Assembly: GCA_000961805.1 (NCBI GenBank)
Contig: LADV01000312.1
Coordinates: 1-7,560 of the forward strand
DNA from: Peptococcaceae bacterium BRH_c23
Lineage (GTDB): Bacteria > Bacillota_B > Desulfitobacteriia > Desulfitobacteriales > Desulfitobacteriaceae
Length of the DNA stretch: 7,560 nt
Direction: 5' to 3'
Position 1 is the stretch's first letter, and every line of letters starts with the position of its first letter. The notes beneath the pieces were generated by a model that saw only the letters and a list, made by a program, of their open reading frames with translations, made no database searches and had not been told where the DNA came from. The position numbers were made by a program, and so were the translations under genes. This document shows positions 1-6,175 of this stretch, in pieces.

Positions 1-965
1 GTTGTGGCAAGCCGTTTTTCGCTTTCGATTTTGTTTAGCAGCTTGATGGCCTCCACATTGTTTTTGTACTTGGTTTTCACACCGTTTGGATAGAGGGCAT
101 AGTCCTCGGAATAGCGGAAATTGATTTTGATAGTACGGGGTTTTGAAACAGGCTCCGACACCGGCTCGGTTTCTGTTTGGGGTACAGCCGTTTGCACAAA
201 GCTTTTATACGGTTTTTCATCATACAGCGTTTCTTCAATATCCTGCTGCCGATCAAGCAGGCCGTTCCAATACGCTGAAATTTCATCGGGTACTGGCTTA
301 TCTGCCCATTCGGCTTCCAATAGTGAAAGCTGGCCGGCAATCCAGTCATATTCCTGTTGCAGTTCGGTGTACGCCTCATTCTCTACCTCAAAGGTAACAG
401 CATCTTTCAGGGCAGTACCGTCCTCCATTGTCATGCCCCATTCAATCTCCCTGTCGGGATATTTGCTTTGGAGCGCTTGAAGAAGCTGTGTTGCCACACC
501 CCGGCGGCGATAATCCGCAAGCACTTCAAGATGGCTGATATGGGGGATGCCTTCATACTCGCTGTATTGTAAGGCTCCAACGGGGAAACCGTTATAGACC
601 GCCTCATACAAAAAATCATGCTGTCCGTTGTGATAATCCAGATGGGTTTCCCTGATTTGAACCTGTATTTTAGAGGGGATATGGGAATTGCTTTCTTCAT
701 TTTCATCAGATTTCTCAGTCTCAAATGTACGAGCGGGTGCGGGGTTTCCGATATACCGTCCCTGATCTGTGAGCCTTTGAATGCCAATGGCGGCCCGAAT
801 CCATGTGATTTTGGTTTCGTGCTTTTCCCCTTTATCATCGGTCCAGTCAAACATGATCCCCTTGCTGTCATGGTTTTCAAAGCCGATTCCATGCTTGCCG
901 ACGGTATGGCCGCCAATACCGTATTCGTTACTCAAAAGGCCATGCTTTTGACTGACTATCCCTAA
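1..965 (-). CDS. Internal fragment of large polyvalent helicase/methylase-like protein of a conjugative element, with GNAT module; truncated
   Basis: One minus-strand frame (codons on plus-strand triplets beginning at multiples of 3) has no stop from about 1100 to the left edge, so the gene is partial. In protein order I read a segment containing EYGIGGHT and NHDSKGI (about 925-860), then a GNAT-like stretch HISHLEVLADYRRRGVATQL (about 540-485) in which RRRGVA matches the acetyl-CoA-binding Q/RxxGxG/A loop, then a charged linker, then INFRYSEDY ... KTKYKNNVEAIKLL ... ESEKRLATT at the edge. From memory of the family, the first and last blocks match the multi-thousand-residue SNF2 helicase/N6-methylase proteins of Firmicutes integrative conjugative elements (usual forms YGIGGHS and NFRITDD...KFRNNxxAIxLL...ATPEEQ). 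The true N-terminal part is absent. The right end given is where I think homology stops, not a start codon; in-frame starts inside (TTG 935, ATG 854) look unnatural. It is probably a remnant, since the frame beyond 965 runs antisense to another gene. Identity of the ends is fairly sure; the GNAT call is moderate. Confidence 0.75.
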
Positions 966-968
966 AAG

Positions 969-996
969 TTGGTATTCTATAGTTATTAAGTATAAA
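969..996 (+). promoter_or_regulatory. Candidate vegetative-type promoter for the small membrane-protein gene
   Basis: TTGGTA (969-974) and TATAAA (991-996) are separated by 16 bp, close to the sigma-A consensus. The predicted transcript would begin near 1003, just before the ribosome binding site at 1012-1017. The site sits directly against the end of the conjugative-element fragment. It is called by eye only. Confidence 0.4.
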
Positions 997-1023
997 TCTA
1001 ATTCAATTAGCGAGGTGTTACTT

Positions 1024-1206
1024 GTGGAAGTAAGAGGTCTATACAACATTTTAGCAATTGTCACCGGAATATCCATAATTACGATTGGCTGTCTGATCTC
1101 TTACCTATTTCAAAAAAAGCTATTTAATAAATACCGTGATAAGGTTAGGAATGAAATGGACAAAGCCCGCTCGGAACCCCCAGTAATCCCCAACAAAAAA
1201 GTATAG
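1024..1206 (+). CDS. Small single-pass membrane protein, unknown function
   Basis: The predicted protein has 60 residues. It has a hydrophobic helix at about residues 7-29 (ILAIVTGISIITIGCLISYL) followed by a basic, charged tail rich in Lys, Arg and Asp, which suggests an N-out/C-in single-pass protein by the positive-inside rule. The GTG at 1024 is chosen as start because GAGGTG at 1012-1017 lies 6 bases upstream; the in-frame GTG at 1015 falls inside that ribosome binding site. It is the only plus-strand gene here, transcribed toward the converging germination cluster. I do not recognise the family and assign no function. The antisense frame of the neighbouring conjugative-element fragment is open across its first 26 codons, but no family motif is seen there, so the plus-strand reading is preferred. 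Confidence 0.6.
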   Translation: MEVRGLYNILAIVTGISIITIGCLISYLFQKKLFNKYRDKVRNEMDKARSEPPVIPNKKV

Positions 1207-1225
1207 CAGAGGTCAGAGGCCGGAA

Positions 1226-1245
1226 GTCAGAGTGGATGTTCTGAC
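1226..1245 (+). terminator. Weak hairpin after the small membrane-protein gene
   Basis: GTCAGA (1226-1231) and TCTGAC (1240-1245) form a perfect 6-bp stem with an 8-base loop, 20 bp after the stop codon. The following sequence has only a loose T-rich stretch (ATTTTAATT from 1257), so termination here is uncertain. Just upstream GTCAGAG occurs twice as a direct repeat (1212-1218 and 1226-1232). Confidence 0.25.
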
Positions 1246-1295
1246 AGGCTCCGTAGATTTTAATTATCTGTAGGTACAGAAGCTGAAGCCTTCCA

Positions 1296-1334
1296 GAGGC
1301 TCGTAACAGTACATGCACTCGAACCTCGAGCCTC
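1296..1334 (-). terminator. Inverted repeat just past the gerB stop, possible end of the ger cluster
   Basis: GAGGCTCG (1296-1303) and CGAGCCTC (1327-1334) are perfect 8-bp complements with a 23-base loop, starting 2 bp beyond the gerB-type stop codon. On the minus strand no T-tract follows, so this is not a standard intrinsic terminator. It may be a 3' end-stabilising structure or a bidirectional barrier between the converging genes. No better terminator is seen for the cluster. Confidence 0.3.
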
Positions 1335-1336
1335 GA

Positions 1337-2431
1337 TCATGCCGTTCCCCGCTTACCCAAAATCAGCGCCGTCGCAAAAAGGAAGAGTTCGAGGCCAGTC
1401 TCGACGAAAGCCGCCACTATTGGATAAATATAGTGATAGAAATGTGTTTGTTGGAGACTACTGGGAAAAGAAACTATGCAGAGCGCCAAGGAAAGTAACG
1501 CCCCGGGATAAATCAGTGGTTGATAGTTCTTCAATCCAGCTATTTGGGCGAGCCCCTGTCCAAATGCCCAAAGCAGACTAGATGAAGCCACGATTGTCGA
1601 ACCGACGAGGACCAGTAGCCAAACCATCTCAACTCTTTCAAGATAGTTGCTGAAATTGATCATCTTGGCCAGCTGGAGCCCAGGTGAGTACATGTATTGC
1701 GCATCCTCGAACCCGAAGATGCCCACTGATAAAGCAGTAATCAGGCCCACTACCAACGCCCCCATACTGACAGCACTAAACTTGGCCAGAAAGGCATTTT
1801 CTGGTCGGTTACAGAGTGGGATATACATGGCCATTATTATGCAAACACCGAAACTGGTAAGCATTAAGGGCGCGCCAACTAGAAAAGGCGCAATACCTTC
1901 GTCGAATTGAGGTTTCATCCTAGCGATGTGAAAATCGGGTAGAACTAGCAAGCATACGATAATGATACTGAGGAAAAAGAGAGGCCCTAAAACTTCAGTC
2001 ACTCGAGCAATTACTTCAATCCCTTTACGACCTATGAGAGCGCAGACCACGTAACTAGATACTAGAATAAGATTCAACGGAGTCGTTGGCAGAAATACGT
2101 TACTAACAATTTGGCTTGAGCCCCGCAGTACTATAGTACACACCAGTAAGAAGAAGAGTGGGAAGAGGATTCCGACCATCCTGCCCAGATGCTTTCCCAG
2201 GATGGTGATGCTGTACTGCACAAAGTTTTCACCAGGGAAGCGGATACCCATATAGGCATAAACTATGGCCAACATGACATCGAGAAACCAAGCAACGAGG
2301 ACCGATAGCCAGGCATCCCTCCCGGCCTGCATTATCAGCATACCTGGAATCTGCATAACCGCAAATCCAGTAATGATGATAAACAGCAGCCAGGTGAACT
2401 GTTTTGTGTTGATGATTCCTTTTTCCGGCAT
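1337..2431 (-). CDS. gerB: GerB-type germinant receptor permease subunit (GerAB family)
   Basis: The protein has 364 residues, the usual length for this APC-superfamily spore permease. About ten hydrophobic helices are visible: near residues 12-31, 41-61, 86-105, 119-133, 143-164, 183-203, 218-240, 268-290, 307-322 and 335-357. The stretch YLERVEMVWLL (263-273) matches the R-I/V-E signature of the family. GerB subunits sit in the spore inner membrane and are thought to bind the germinant, with the A and C subunits, to trigger ion release. The ATG at 2431 is preceded by AGAAAGGTG, about 6 bases away, which supports the start. It is the last gene of the cluster, 19 bp after the small D-type gene. 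The germinant cannot be told from sequence. The family call is strong. Confidence 0.93.
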   Translation of the reverse strand: MPEKGIINTKQFTWLLFIIITGFAVMQIPGMLIMQAGRDAWLSVLVAWFLDVMLAIVYAYMGIRFPGENFVQYSITILGKHLGRMVGILFPLFFLLVCTIVLRGSSQIVSNVFLPTTPLNLILVSSYVVCALIGRKGIEVIARVTEVLGPLFFLSIIIVCLLVLPDFHIARMKPQFDEGIAPFLVGAPLMLTSFGVCIIMAMYIPLCNRPENAFLAKFSAVSMGALVVGLITALSVGIFGFEDAQYMYSPGLQLAKMINFSNYLERVEMVWLLVLVGSTIVASSSLLWAFGQGLAQIAGLKNYQPLIYPGALLSLALCIVSFPSSLQQTHFYHYIYPIVAAFVETGLELFLFATALILGKRGTA

Positions 2432-2450
2432 CCAATCACCTTTCTAATAG

Positions 2451-2663
2451 TTACTTGAAAATAGCTTTACCTACTGGTTCGAGCAGTCTTTCCAGGAGCG
2501 CTAGCGGAGAAGGCAAGCCAAGGTAATTGCTCGCTACCAGTAGGAAGGCCATGCCAAGGAGAGTACTCAAAACAGTCAGCTCTTTCCACTGGCCTTGTTT
2601 TCCGAGAGGTATTCCTTCCGCCAAACCAATGGCCAAGGCCATAAACACAATTAGAGCGTTCAT
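2451..2663 (-). CDS. Small two-helix protein, probable germinant receptor D subunit
   Basis: The protein has 70 residues and two hydrophobic segments: about residues 2-19 (ALIVFMALAIGLAEGI) and 29-47 (TVLSTLLGMAFLLVASNYLG). A short amphipathic tail with LLERLLEPVGKAI follows. Small two-helix proteins encoded inside or beside ger operons are known in spore formers as D subunits that modulate germinant-receptor activity; size, topology and place fit, but no diagnostic motif is known to me. The ATG at 2663 is preferred over an upstream in-frame start at 2684, because GGAGGAG sits 7 bases before it. That ribosome binding site is made from the last two codons of the gerC-type gene, and the start lies 4 bp past the gerC stop, so translational coupling is likely. 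Confidence 0.7.
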   Translation of the reverse strand: MNALIVFMALAIGLAEGIPLGKQGQWKELTVLSTLLGMAFLLVASNYLGLPSPLALLERLLEPVGKAIFK

Positions 2664-2667
2664 TCGT

Positions 2668-3897
2668 TTACTCCTCCGACTCACTTCGCTGCGTCGGGTT
2701 GTTTATCAATCCAGTACTCAAAATCTCGACCTCACAGGAAATCTGATAATCCACTGTGGGAAAAATATCATCCCAGTTATGCTTGATCTGCTTCCATTCG
2801 ACGGGATAATAGTTATGAATATTTTCTGCAAAACCGACACAATCAGACTTGAGCTCTTTCTGGGCTTTGTCAATCATCTGTTCAATCTGAAATCTTATGG
2901 CTTCCGCAGCCTGGAGTTGCAGTTGTTCAATAGTCTTGGGATCAAGTACGTTTACACCGCTTGCTCCGGTTTCATGGAGTAAGACTTTGGCCGTCATTAC
3001 TATAGTCATTATTATACTGTCTTCTAATATTTTCGGGGTGATGCTAGTTTTGCCATTCAAGATGTCAAAAAAGATTTCTCCTTTCTCCCCATTAGCCTGT
3101 GCCTGGGGAGCATAAGTCAAGGTAATAATAGTCCCTTTTGGAGTATCAACAAGCCACCTATGGACTCTTGATTCCTCTTCATTCAACACACCAATCATTT
3201 GAAGATTTTTAAAAATAGCAGTCCGCCCTATAGTTACGATTTTAGGTTTTTCCTCGGTATCCAAAGGCTTTCCGCTAGCTTTTTCCAACTGGCTGGTGAC
3301 CCGCTGATCTATGTCTTCCACTTGGATTAAGGGGGCAAAGCTGACGTGAGAATCCTCATTGAGTCGGGCAAAAAAATCATTTAAGGTTGTGGGTAGGACA
3401 CGACCCACCTTTTGAAAAATCAGTAGAATATTATCCAATCCTCTGGCTGGCACCTGCTCCATCTCAATGTCTTTCTCAAGAATCTCCTTGGCTGTCTTGT
3501 CAGTGGTGAGCATCCAATCGGTGCGGCGAAATTCCCTGTCGCGTTTCAGTTCATCCAAGATATCTCCTATGCCCGTTTCCGCAAAATCCTTCCCCAGAAC
3601 AATCGTCTTGCAGTGAGCAAGCATAATACGTCTGGTAGACTGTATGCCTAAATAACGGATGGCCTCAGACAGCGACTTACCCTCGCTATTCATGACCGTG
3701 TAAGATTTCTCTCCGCCTTCCCTCCCCCCCTTCTCCTCAGGCTTCGCAATTTGTGCAGTCAAGAGGATGCTTTTACTCCCTGGTATACGGTCAATTCCAA
3801 TCGCGAGAACTGATGCTAGGCGATCTACTTCCTCATAATCCCAGCACCCCGTCAGAAGTAAGGATATACATACCATAATCAAAGCCAGTTTACGCAT
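2668..3897 (-). CDS. gerC: GerC-type germinant receptor lipoprotein (Ger(x)C family)
   Basis: The protein has 409 residues from the ATG at 3897. The N-terminus MRKLALIMVCISLLLTGC is a lipoprotein signal peptide with lipobox LTGC and lipidated Cys18. It is followed by WDYEEVDRLASVLAIGID, the hallmark start of the mature Ger(x)C family. The rest is soluble and mixed alpha/beta, as expected for a protein anchored on the outer face of the spore inner membrane. AAAGGGTG lies 8 bases before this ATG; the in-frame ATG at 3924 lacks a comparable site and would spoil the signal peptide, so 3897 is preferred. It precedes the D- and B-type genes with almost no gap. About 270 bp of repeat-rich DNA separates it from the gerA-type gene. 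Its C-terminus is acidic (SESEE) and its codons double as the next gene's ribosome binding site. Confidence 0.92.
   Translation of the reverse strand: MRKLALIMVCISLLLTGCWDYEEVDRLASVLAIGIDRIPGSKSILLTAQIAKPEEKGGREGGEKSYTVMNSEGKSLSEAIRYLGIQSTRRIMLAHCKTIVLGKDFAETGIGDILDELKRDREFRRTDWMLTTDKTAKEILEKDIEMEQVPARGLDNILLIFQKVGRVLPTTLNDFFARLNEDSHVSFAPLIQVEDIDQRVTSQLEKASGKPLDTEEKPKIVTIGRTAIFKNLQMIGVLNEEESRVHRWLVDTPKGTIITLTYAPQAQANGEKGEIFFDILNGKTSITPKILEDSIIMTIVMTAKVLLHETGASGVNVLDPKTIEQLQLQAAEAIRFQIEQMIDKAQKELKSDCVGFAENIHNYYPVEWKQIKHNWDDIFPTVDYQISCEVEILSTGLINNPTQRSESEE
2671..2677 (-). promoter_or_regulatory. Ribosome binding site for the D-type gene, embedded in the gerC 3' end
   Basis: GGAGGAG on the minus strand contains the last two Glu codons of the gerC-type gene, directly followed by its TAA. 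It lies 7 bases before the ATG at 2663 and decides that start over the one at 2684. Ribosomes ending on gerC are well placed to restart. Confidence 0.7.
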
Positions 3898-3964
3898 AGT
3901 TAAAACACCCTTTATCAAATTCAAAGAAGACTCCCACTTCTATGAGTGGTTGTTCCTTATTTTG

Positions 3965-4073
3965 CTTCGGTGGGGTAGATATCCTACGGGCTACAGCGTT
4001 CTTTTGGGGTTAGCCCTTCGGCATTAGTCTATCCTACGCCGACAGGTATTCCTTTTGGGATCGCGGCTTCGGC
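3965..4073. repeat. Two imperfect 51-bp tandem repeat units between gerA and gerC
   Basis: Boundary word CTTCGG starts at 3965, 4016 and 4067, exactly 51 bp apart. Inside the units, ATCCTACG recurs at 3981 and 4031, and CTTTTGGG at 4001 and 4052. In the first unit GGGCTA (3988-3993) and TAGCCC (4011-4016) can pair; in the second GCGGCTTCGGC gives local structure. The sequence between the shared words differs, so the units are diverged copies. No open frame of note crosses them. This may be an intergenic repeat family or a structured RNA element. Confidence 0.7.
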
Positions 4074-4139
4074 GATACTCTCCACTGGAGACTATCGTAC
4101 TGGAGACTATCGTCACAGGAAGCTTTCGTCACCGAAGCC
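4065..4139. repeat. Stem-enclosed cluster of 15-16-bp tandem repeats with hairpin
   Basis: Three tandem units are visible: TGGAGACTATCGTAC (4086-4100), TGGAGACTATCGTCAC (4101-4116) and the diverged AGGAAGCTTTCGTCAC (4117-4132). GATACTCTCC (4074-4083) and GGAGACTATC (4087-4096) form a hairpin of nine pairs with one mismatch and a 3-base loop. The whole block is bracketed by GGCTTCGG (4065-4072) and CCGAAGCC (4132-4139), a perfect 8-bp long-range stem. This arrangement suggests a folded RNA leader or linker on the ger transcript, though function is unknown. Confidence 0.6.
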
Positions 4140-4144
4140 TCTAT

Positions 4145-4162
4145 GTTCAGCCTTAGCTGAAC
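4145..4162 (-). terminator. Hairpin right after the gerA stop, without T-tract
   Basis: GTTCAGC (4145-4151) and GCTGAAC (4156-4162) form a perfect 7-bp stem with a 4-base loop, 4 bp past the gerA-type stop codon. On the minus strand the following bases are ATAGAGG, with no T-run, so it is more likely a processing or stability element, or a weak attenuator, than a full terminator. Confidence 0.4.
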
Positions 4163-4166
4163 GAGT

Positions 4167-5762
4167 TCACTGCTCATCTTCATCGGGCGGGGATGGTTTT
4201 CGAAAGAATTTCTGTCTCTGTCTGTTGTCGTTGTTTGCGATCAGGCGTGGCCTTTCAATCATAGCCCACCATGGTGACCTCATCACAAAATCTTTCATAT
4301 CTTTTAGGTTAAAAGGAGCTAACGGAGCGAAGTAGGGTACCCCGAATGAACGGAGGGATACAAGATGTGCCTGCATGACCAACAAGCCTAACAGCATTCC
4401 AAAAAGACCTAGGATAGCTGATAAAACTATCATACCGAAGCGCGAAATCCGGATAGCCAGTGCAAAACTGTAAGAAGGGATGCAAAAAGACGAAATACCA
4501 GTAAGGGCTACTACGATCACTGTAGCAGGTGAAATCATTCCGGCCGACACTGCTGCCTCACCGATAACTAGCCCGCCTACAATACTAACGGCTTGCCCCA
4601 CTTGCTTAGGCAGCCTTAAGCCAGCCTCCCGTAAAGCCTCAAAAATCACTTCCATCATTAAAACCTCAACAACAGTTGGAAAAGGTACTCCCTCTCGAGC
4701 GCCGGTAATACTGATCAACAATGGAGTGGGAAGCAATTCTCTGTGAAAGGTAGTAATGGCAATGTATAGAGCAGGAAGAAGCAAAGCCAAATTGAGGAAT
4801 AAGAAACGTACTAGCCGCACCGATGTGGCATAAATAGAGCGGTCATAATAGTCCTCACTGGACTGCAGAAACTGAAACATCATTGTTGGTACTATCAAGA
4901 CGAAAGGAGTTCCATCCGTAAAAATAGCGACCTGGCCCTGTAAAATCCCAGCAGCTATTTTGTCAGGCCGTTCGCTGTGATCAATCTGCGGAAATAGCGT
5001 GAAAGGTTCATCCTCGATCATTTCTTCGATATAGGCGCTCTCCAGCACCGAGTCCACCTTGATCAAGGAAATTCTTTTTTTAACCTCTGCGACTACTTTG
5101 GGATTTGCTGTTCCTTCTAGGTAGGCAATATTCACCTCAGTCTTGGTGGTCTGCCCCAAGACGAACTTCTCCAATTTTAAGCTAGGTGTTTTGATTTTGC
5201 GCCGCACCAAAGCAGTGTTTTTTCGCAGGCTTTCGGTAAATCCTTCCCGGGGTCCTCTAACTACTCCTTCTGTAACCGATTCTGAAATTGGCCGCCCCTC
5301 TAAGCCCTTGGTTTCTATCATCAGAGCACTGGCAGTTCCTTCTAGCAACAAGGCGACACTTCCAGTCAGTATCGCATCAGAAATTTCCCCGATTGTAGAA
5401 ATTTCTTTAATGTTTCCAACTTCCATGAATAAGTTTTTAATCATTTCGATATTGTGAGAACCGGATGCTTCAAAATTTGAACACTGAATGTTCACTAGAG
5501 ATTTTAAGATGTCTTGATTGACCGTTTGTTCGTCGGTGATCCCGTTCACATAAAGGAGCAGAGCAGGTACGTGTTCCTGTCCGATCTTTAATTCCCGATA
5601 GGCAAAATCAGTGCACTTGGCAAACATAGTCTGAAGTATGTCCAGGTTCTCAGCCAGTGAACTACATAAAGGCAGGCTTTCTTGTTGATTATCAGACTCA
5701 ACGGACTGGCTTAACTCAGGTTCTGGTATTTTTTTTCTTTTACGTGTACGCAAGTGCCGCAT
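4167..5762 (-). CDS. gerA: GerA-type germinant receptor subunit (GerAA family)
   Basis: The protein has 531 residues from the ATG at 5762. The basic N-terminus (RTRKRKK) and soluble N-terminal domain lead to the family signature EGVVRGPREGFTESLRKN (about 165-182). FTDGTPFVLIVP follows (about 281-292). Then comes a membrane part from about 315 to 470 with the highly conserved LLISITGAREGVPFPTVVEV (about 348-367) and GGLVIGEAAVSAG (about 396-408). The tail is charged and cytosolic. GerA subunits assemble with B and C in the spore inner membrane as germinant-gated complexes. A longer frame opens at TTG 5795 but has no ribosome binding site; the ATG at 5762 has AGGGTG about 8 bases upstream. It heads the cluster, and a candidate forespore promoter lies about 120 bp upstream. 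The family call is strong; the start is moderate. Confidence 0.95.
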   Translation of the reverse strand: MRHLRTRKRKKIPEPELSQSVESDNQQESLPLCSSLAENLDILQTMFAKCTDFAYRELKIGQEHVPALLLYVNGITDEQTVNQDILKSLVNIQCSNFEASGSHNIEMIKNLFMEVGNIKEISTIGEISDAILTGSVALLLEGTASALMIETKGLEGRPISESVTEGVVRGPREGFTESLRKNTALVRRKIKTPSLKLEKFVLGQTTKTEVNIAYLEGTANPKVVAEVKKRISLIKVDSVLESAYIEEMIEDEPFTLFPQIDHSERPDKIAAGILQGQVAIFTDGTPFVLIVPTMMFQFLQSSEDYYDRSIYATSVRLVRFLFLNLALLLPALYIAITTFHRELLPTPLLISITGAREGVPFPTVVEVLMMEVIFEALREAGLRLPKQVGQAVSIVGGLVIGEAAVSAGMISPATVIVVALTGISSFCIPSYSFALAIRISRFGMIVLSAILGLFGMLLGLLVMQAHLVSLRSFGVPYFAPLAPFNLKDMKDFVMRSPWWAMIERPRLIANNDNRQRQKFFRKPSPPDEDEQ

Positions 5763-5884
5763 ACGCCTTACACCCTGTATATTTTTCACATCCAAGACAT
5801 TTTTAGTTAGGTCAAATAACGTTTCTACTACGCTCCATATTTACTTAGGGGAATTTCGATTTAACCGTTTTGCAGACTAACTCA

Positions 5885-5915
5885 TATTATTAGCACTTCA
5901 AAGAGCTAGTATACA
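5885..5915 (-). promoter_or_regulatory. Candidate forespore-type (sigma-G/F-like) promoter of the ger cluster
   Basis: On the minus strand TGTATA (5915-5910) and AATAATA (5891-5885) are separated by 18 bp. This resembles the forespore pattern of a G-A/T-ATA -35 and an xATnnTA -10 box with 17-18 bp spacing. ger operons are normally expressed in the forespore, which fits. The start would be near 5877, giving a leader of roughly 115 bases. The -10 lacks the usual leading C, so the match is only fair. Confidence 0.4.
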
Positions 5916-6065
5916 GAGAGCGCAATGACAATCGGTATTTTGAGCTCAGGTATGAGCAAGCTCGACCTTTTCACTGAGTTCGACGTGACGTTGGACCCAA
6001 TGGGGGTTCTCAAATGTGACGATCGTAATTGTCCAATTTGGAATTTATGAATGGTCTTGATTTTC
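5916..6065. other. Non-coding spacer upstream of the ger cluster
   Basis: This is the central part of a gene-free stretch (5763-6175). I see no credible gene in it. It holds minor inverted repeats: GAGC-AA-GCTC within 5954-5963, and TTGGAC (5991-5996) facing GTCCAA (6031-6036). No tRNA-like or riboswitch-like pattern was recognised. It may hold operator sites, but none is supported. Confidence 0.4.
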
Positions 6066-6106
6066 AAAAAATAAAGCCTGTCTCCGAGTCGACCGGAAAC
6101 AGGCTT
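6066..6106 (-). terminator. Strong intrinsic terminator of the iron-sulfur protein gene
   Basis: On the minus strand the hairpin has an 8-bp outer stem, AAGCCTGT (6106-6099) with ACAGGCTT (6081-6074). One mismatch and a 4-bp inner stem TCCG/CGGA around a 7-base loop follow. Directly after it the minus strand reads TATTTTTT (6073-6066). This is a textbook Rho-independent terminator lying 70 bp past the stop codon at 6176. Confidence 0.92.
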
Positions 6107-6175
6107 CGTGAATTATTTAAATTGATAAACACTACTTCTCTTAGGCATTATAAATTGAAATTTAACGGTTTTGGC

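Noticed and set aside
121..480. Plus-strand frames at the left end (also 618-965)
   Set aside because: They are antisense to the recognised minus-strand frame, Ser/Cys-rich, and have no ribosome binding site or family motif.
431..916. 161-residue minus-strand frame in the left region
   Set aside because: Composition is unlike a real protein and it overlaps, out of frame, the frame that carries the recognisable GNAT and conjugative-element motifs.
1339..1910. Plus-strand frames across gerB (1339-1581, 1647-1910)
   Set aside because: Shadows of the gerB-type permease gene; no credible start signals.
2527..2982. 151-residue plus-strand frame
   Set aside because: Antisense to the D- and C-type germination genes, which have strong family and start-site support.
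3965..4132. CRISPR-like array
   Set aside because: The repeats are tandem and diverged, with no constant repeat separated by unique spacers of uniform size, and no cas genes nearby.
3898..4166. Known riboswitch between gerA and gerC
   Set aside because: I could not match any riboswitch consensus; only repeats and hairpins are supported.
4480..5457. Plus-strand frames across gerA (4480-4746, 5143-5457)
   Set aside because: Shadows of the gerA-type gene.
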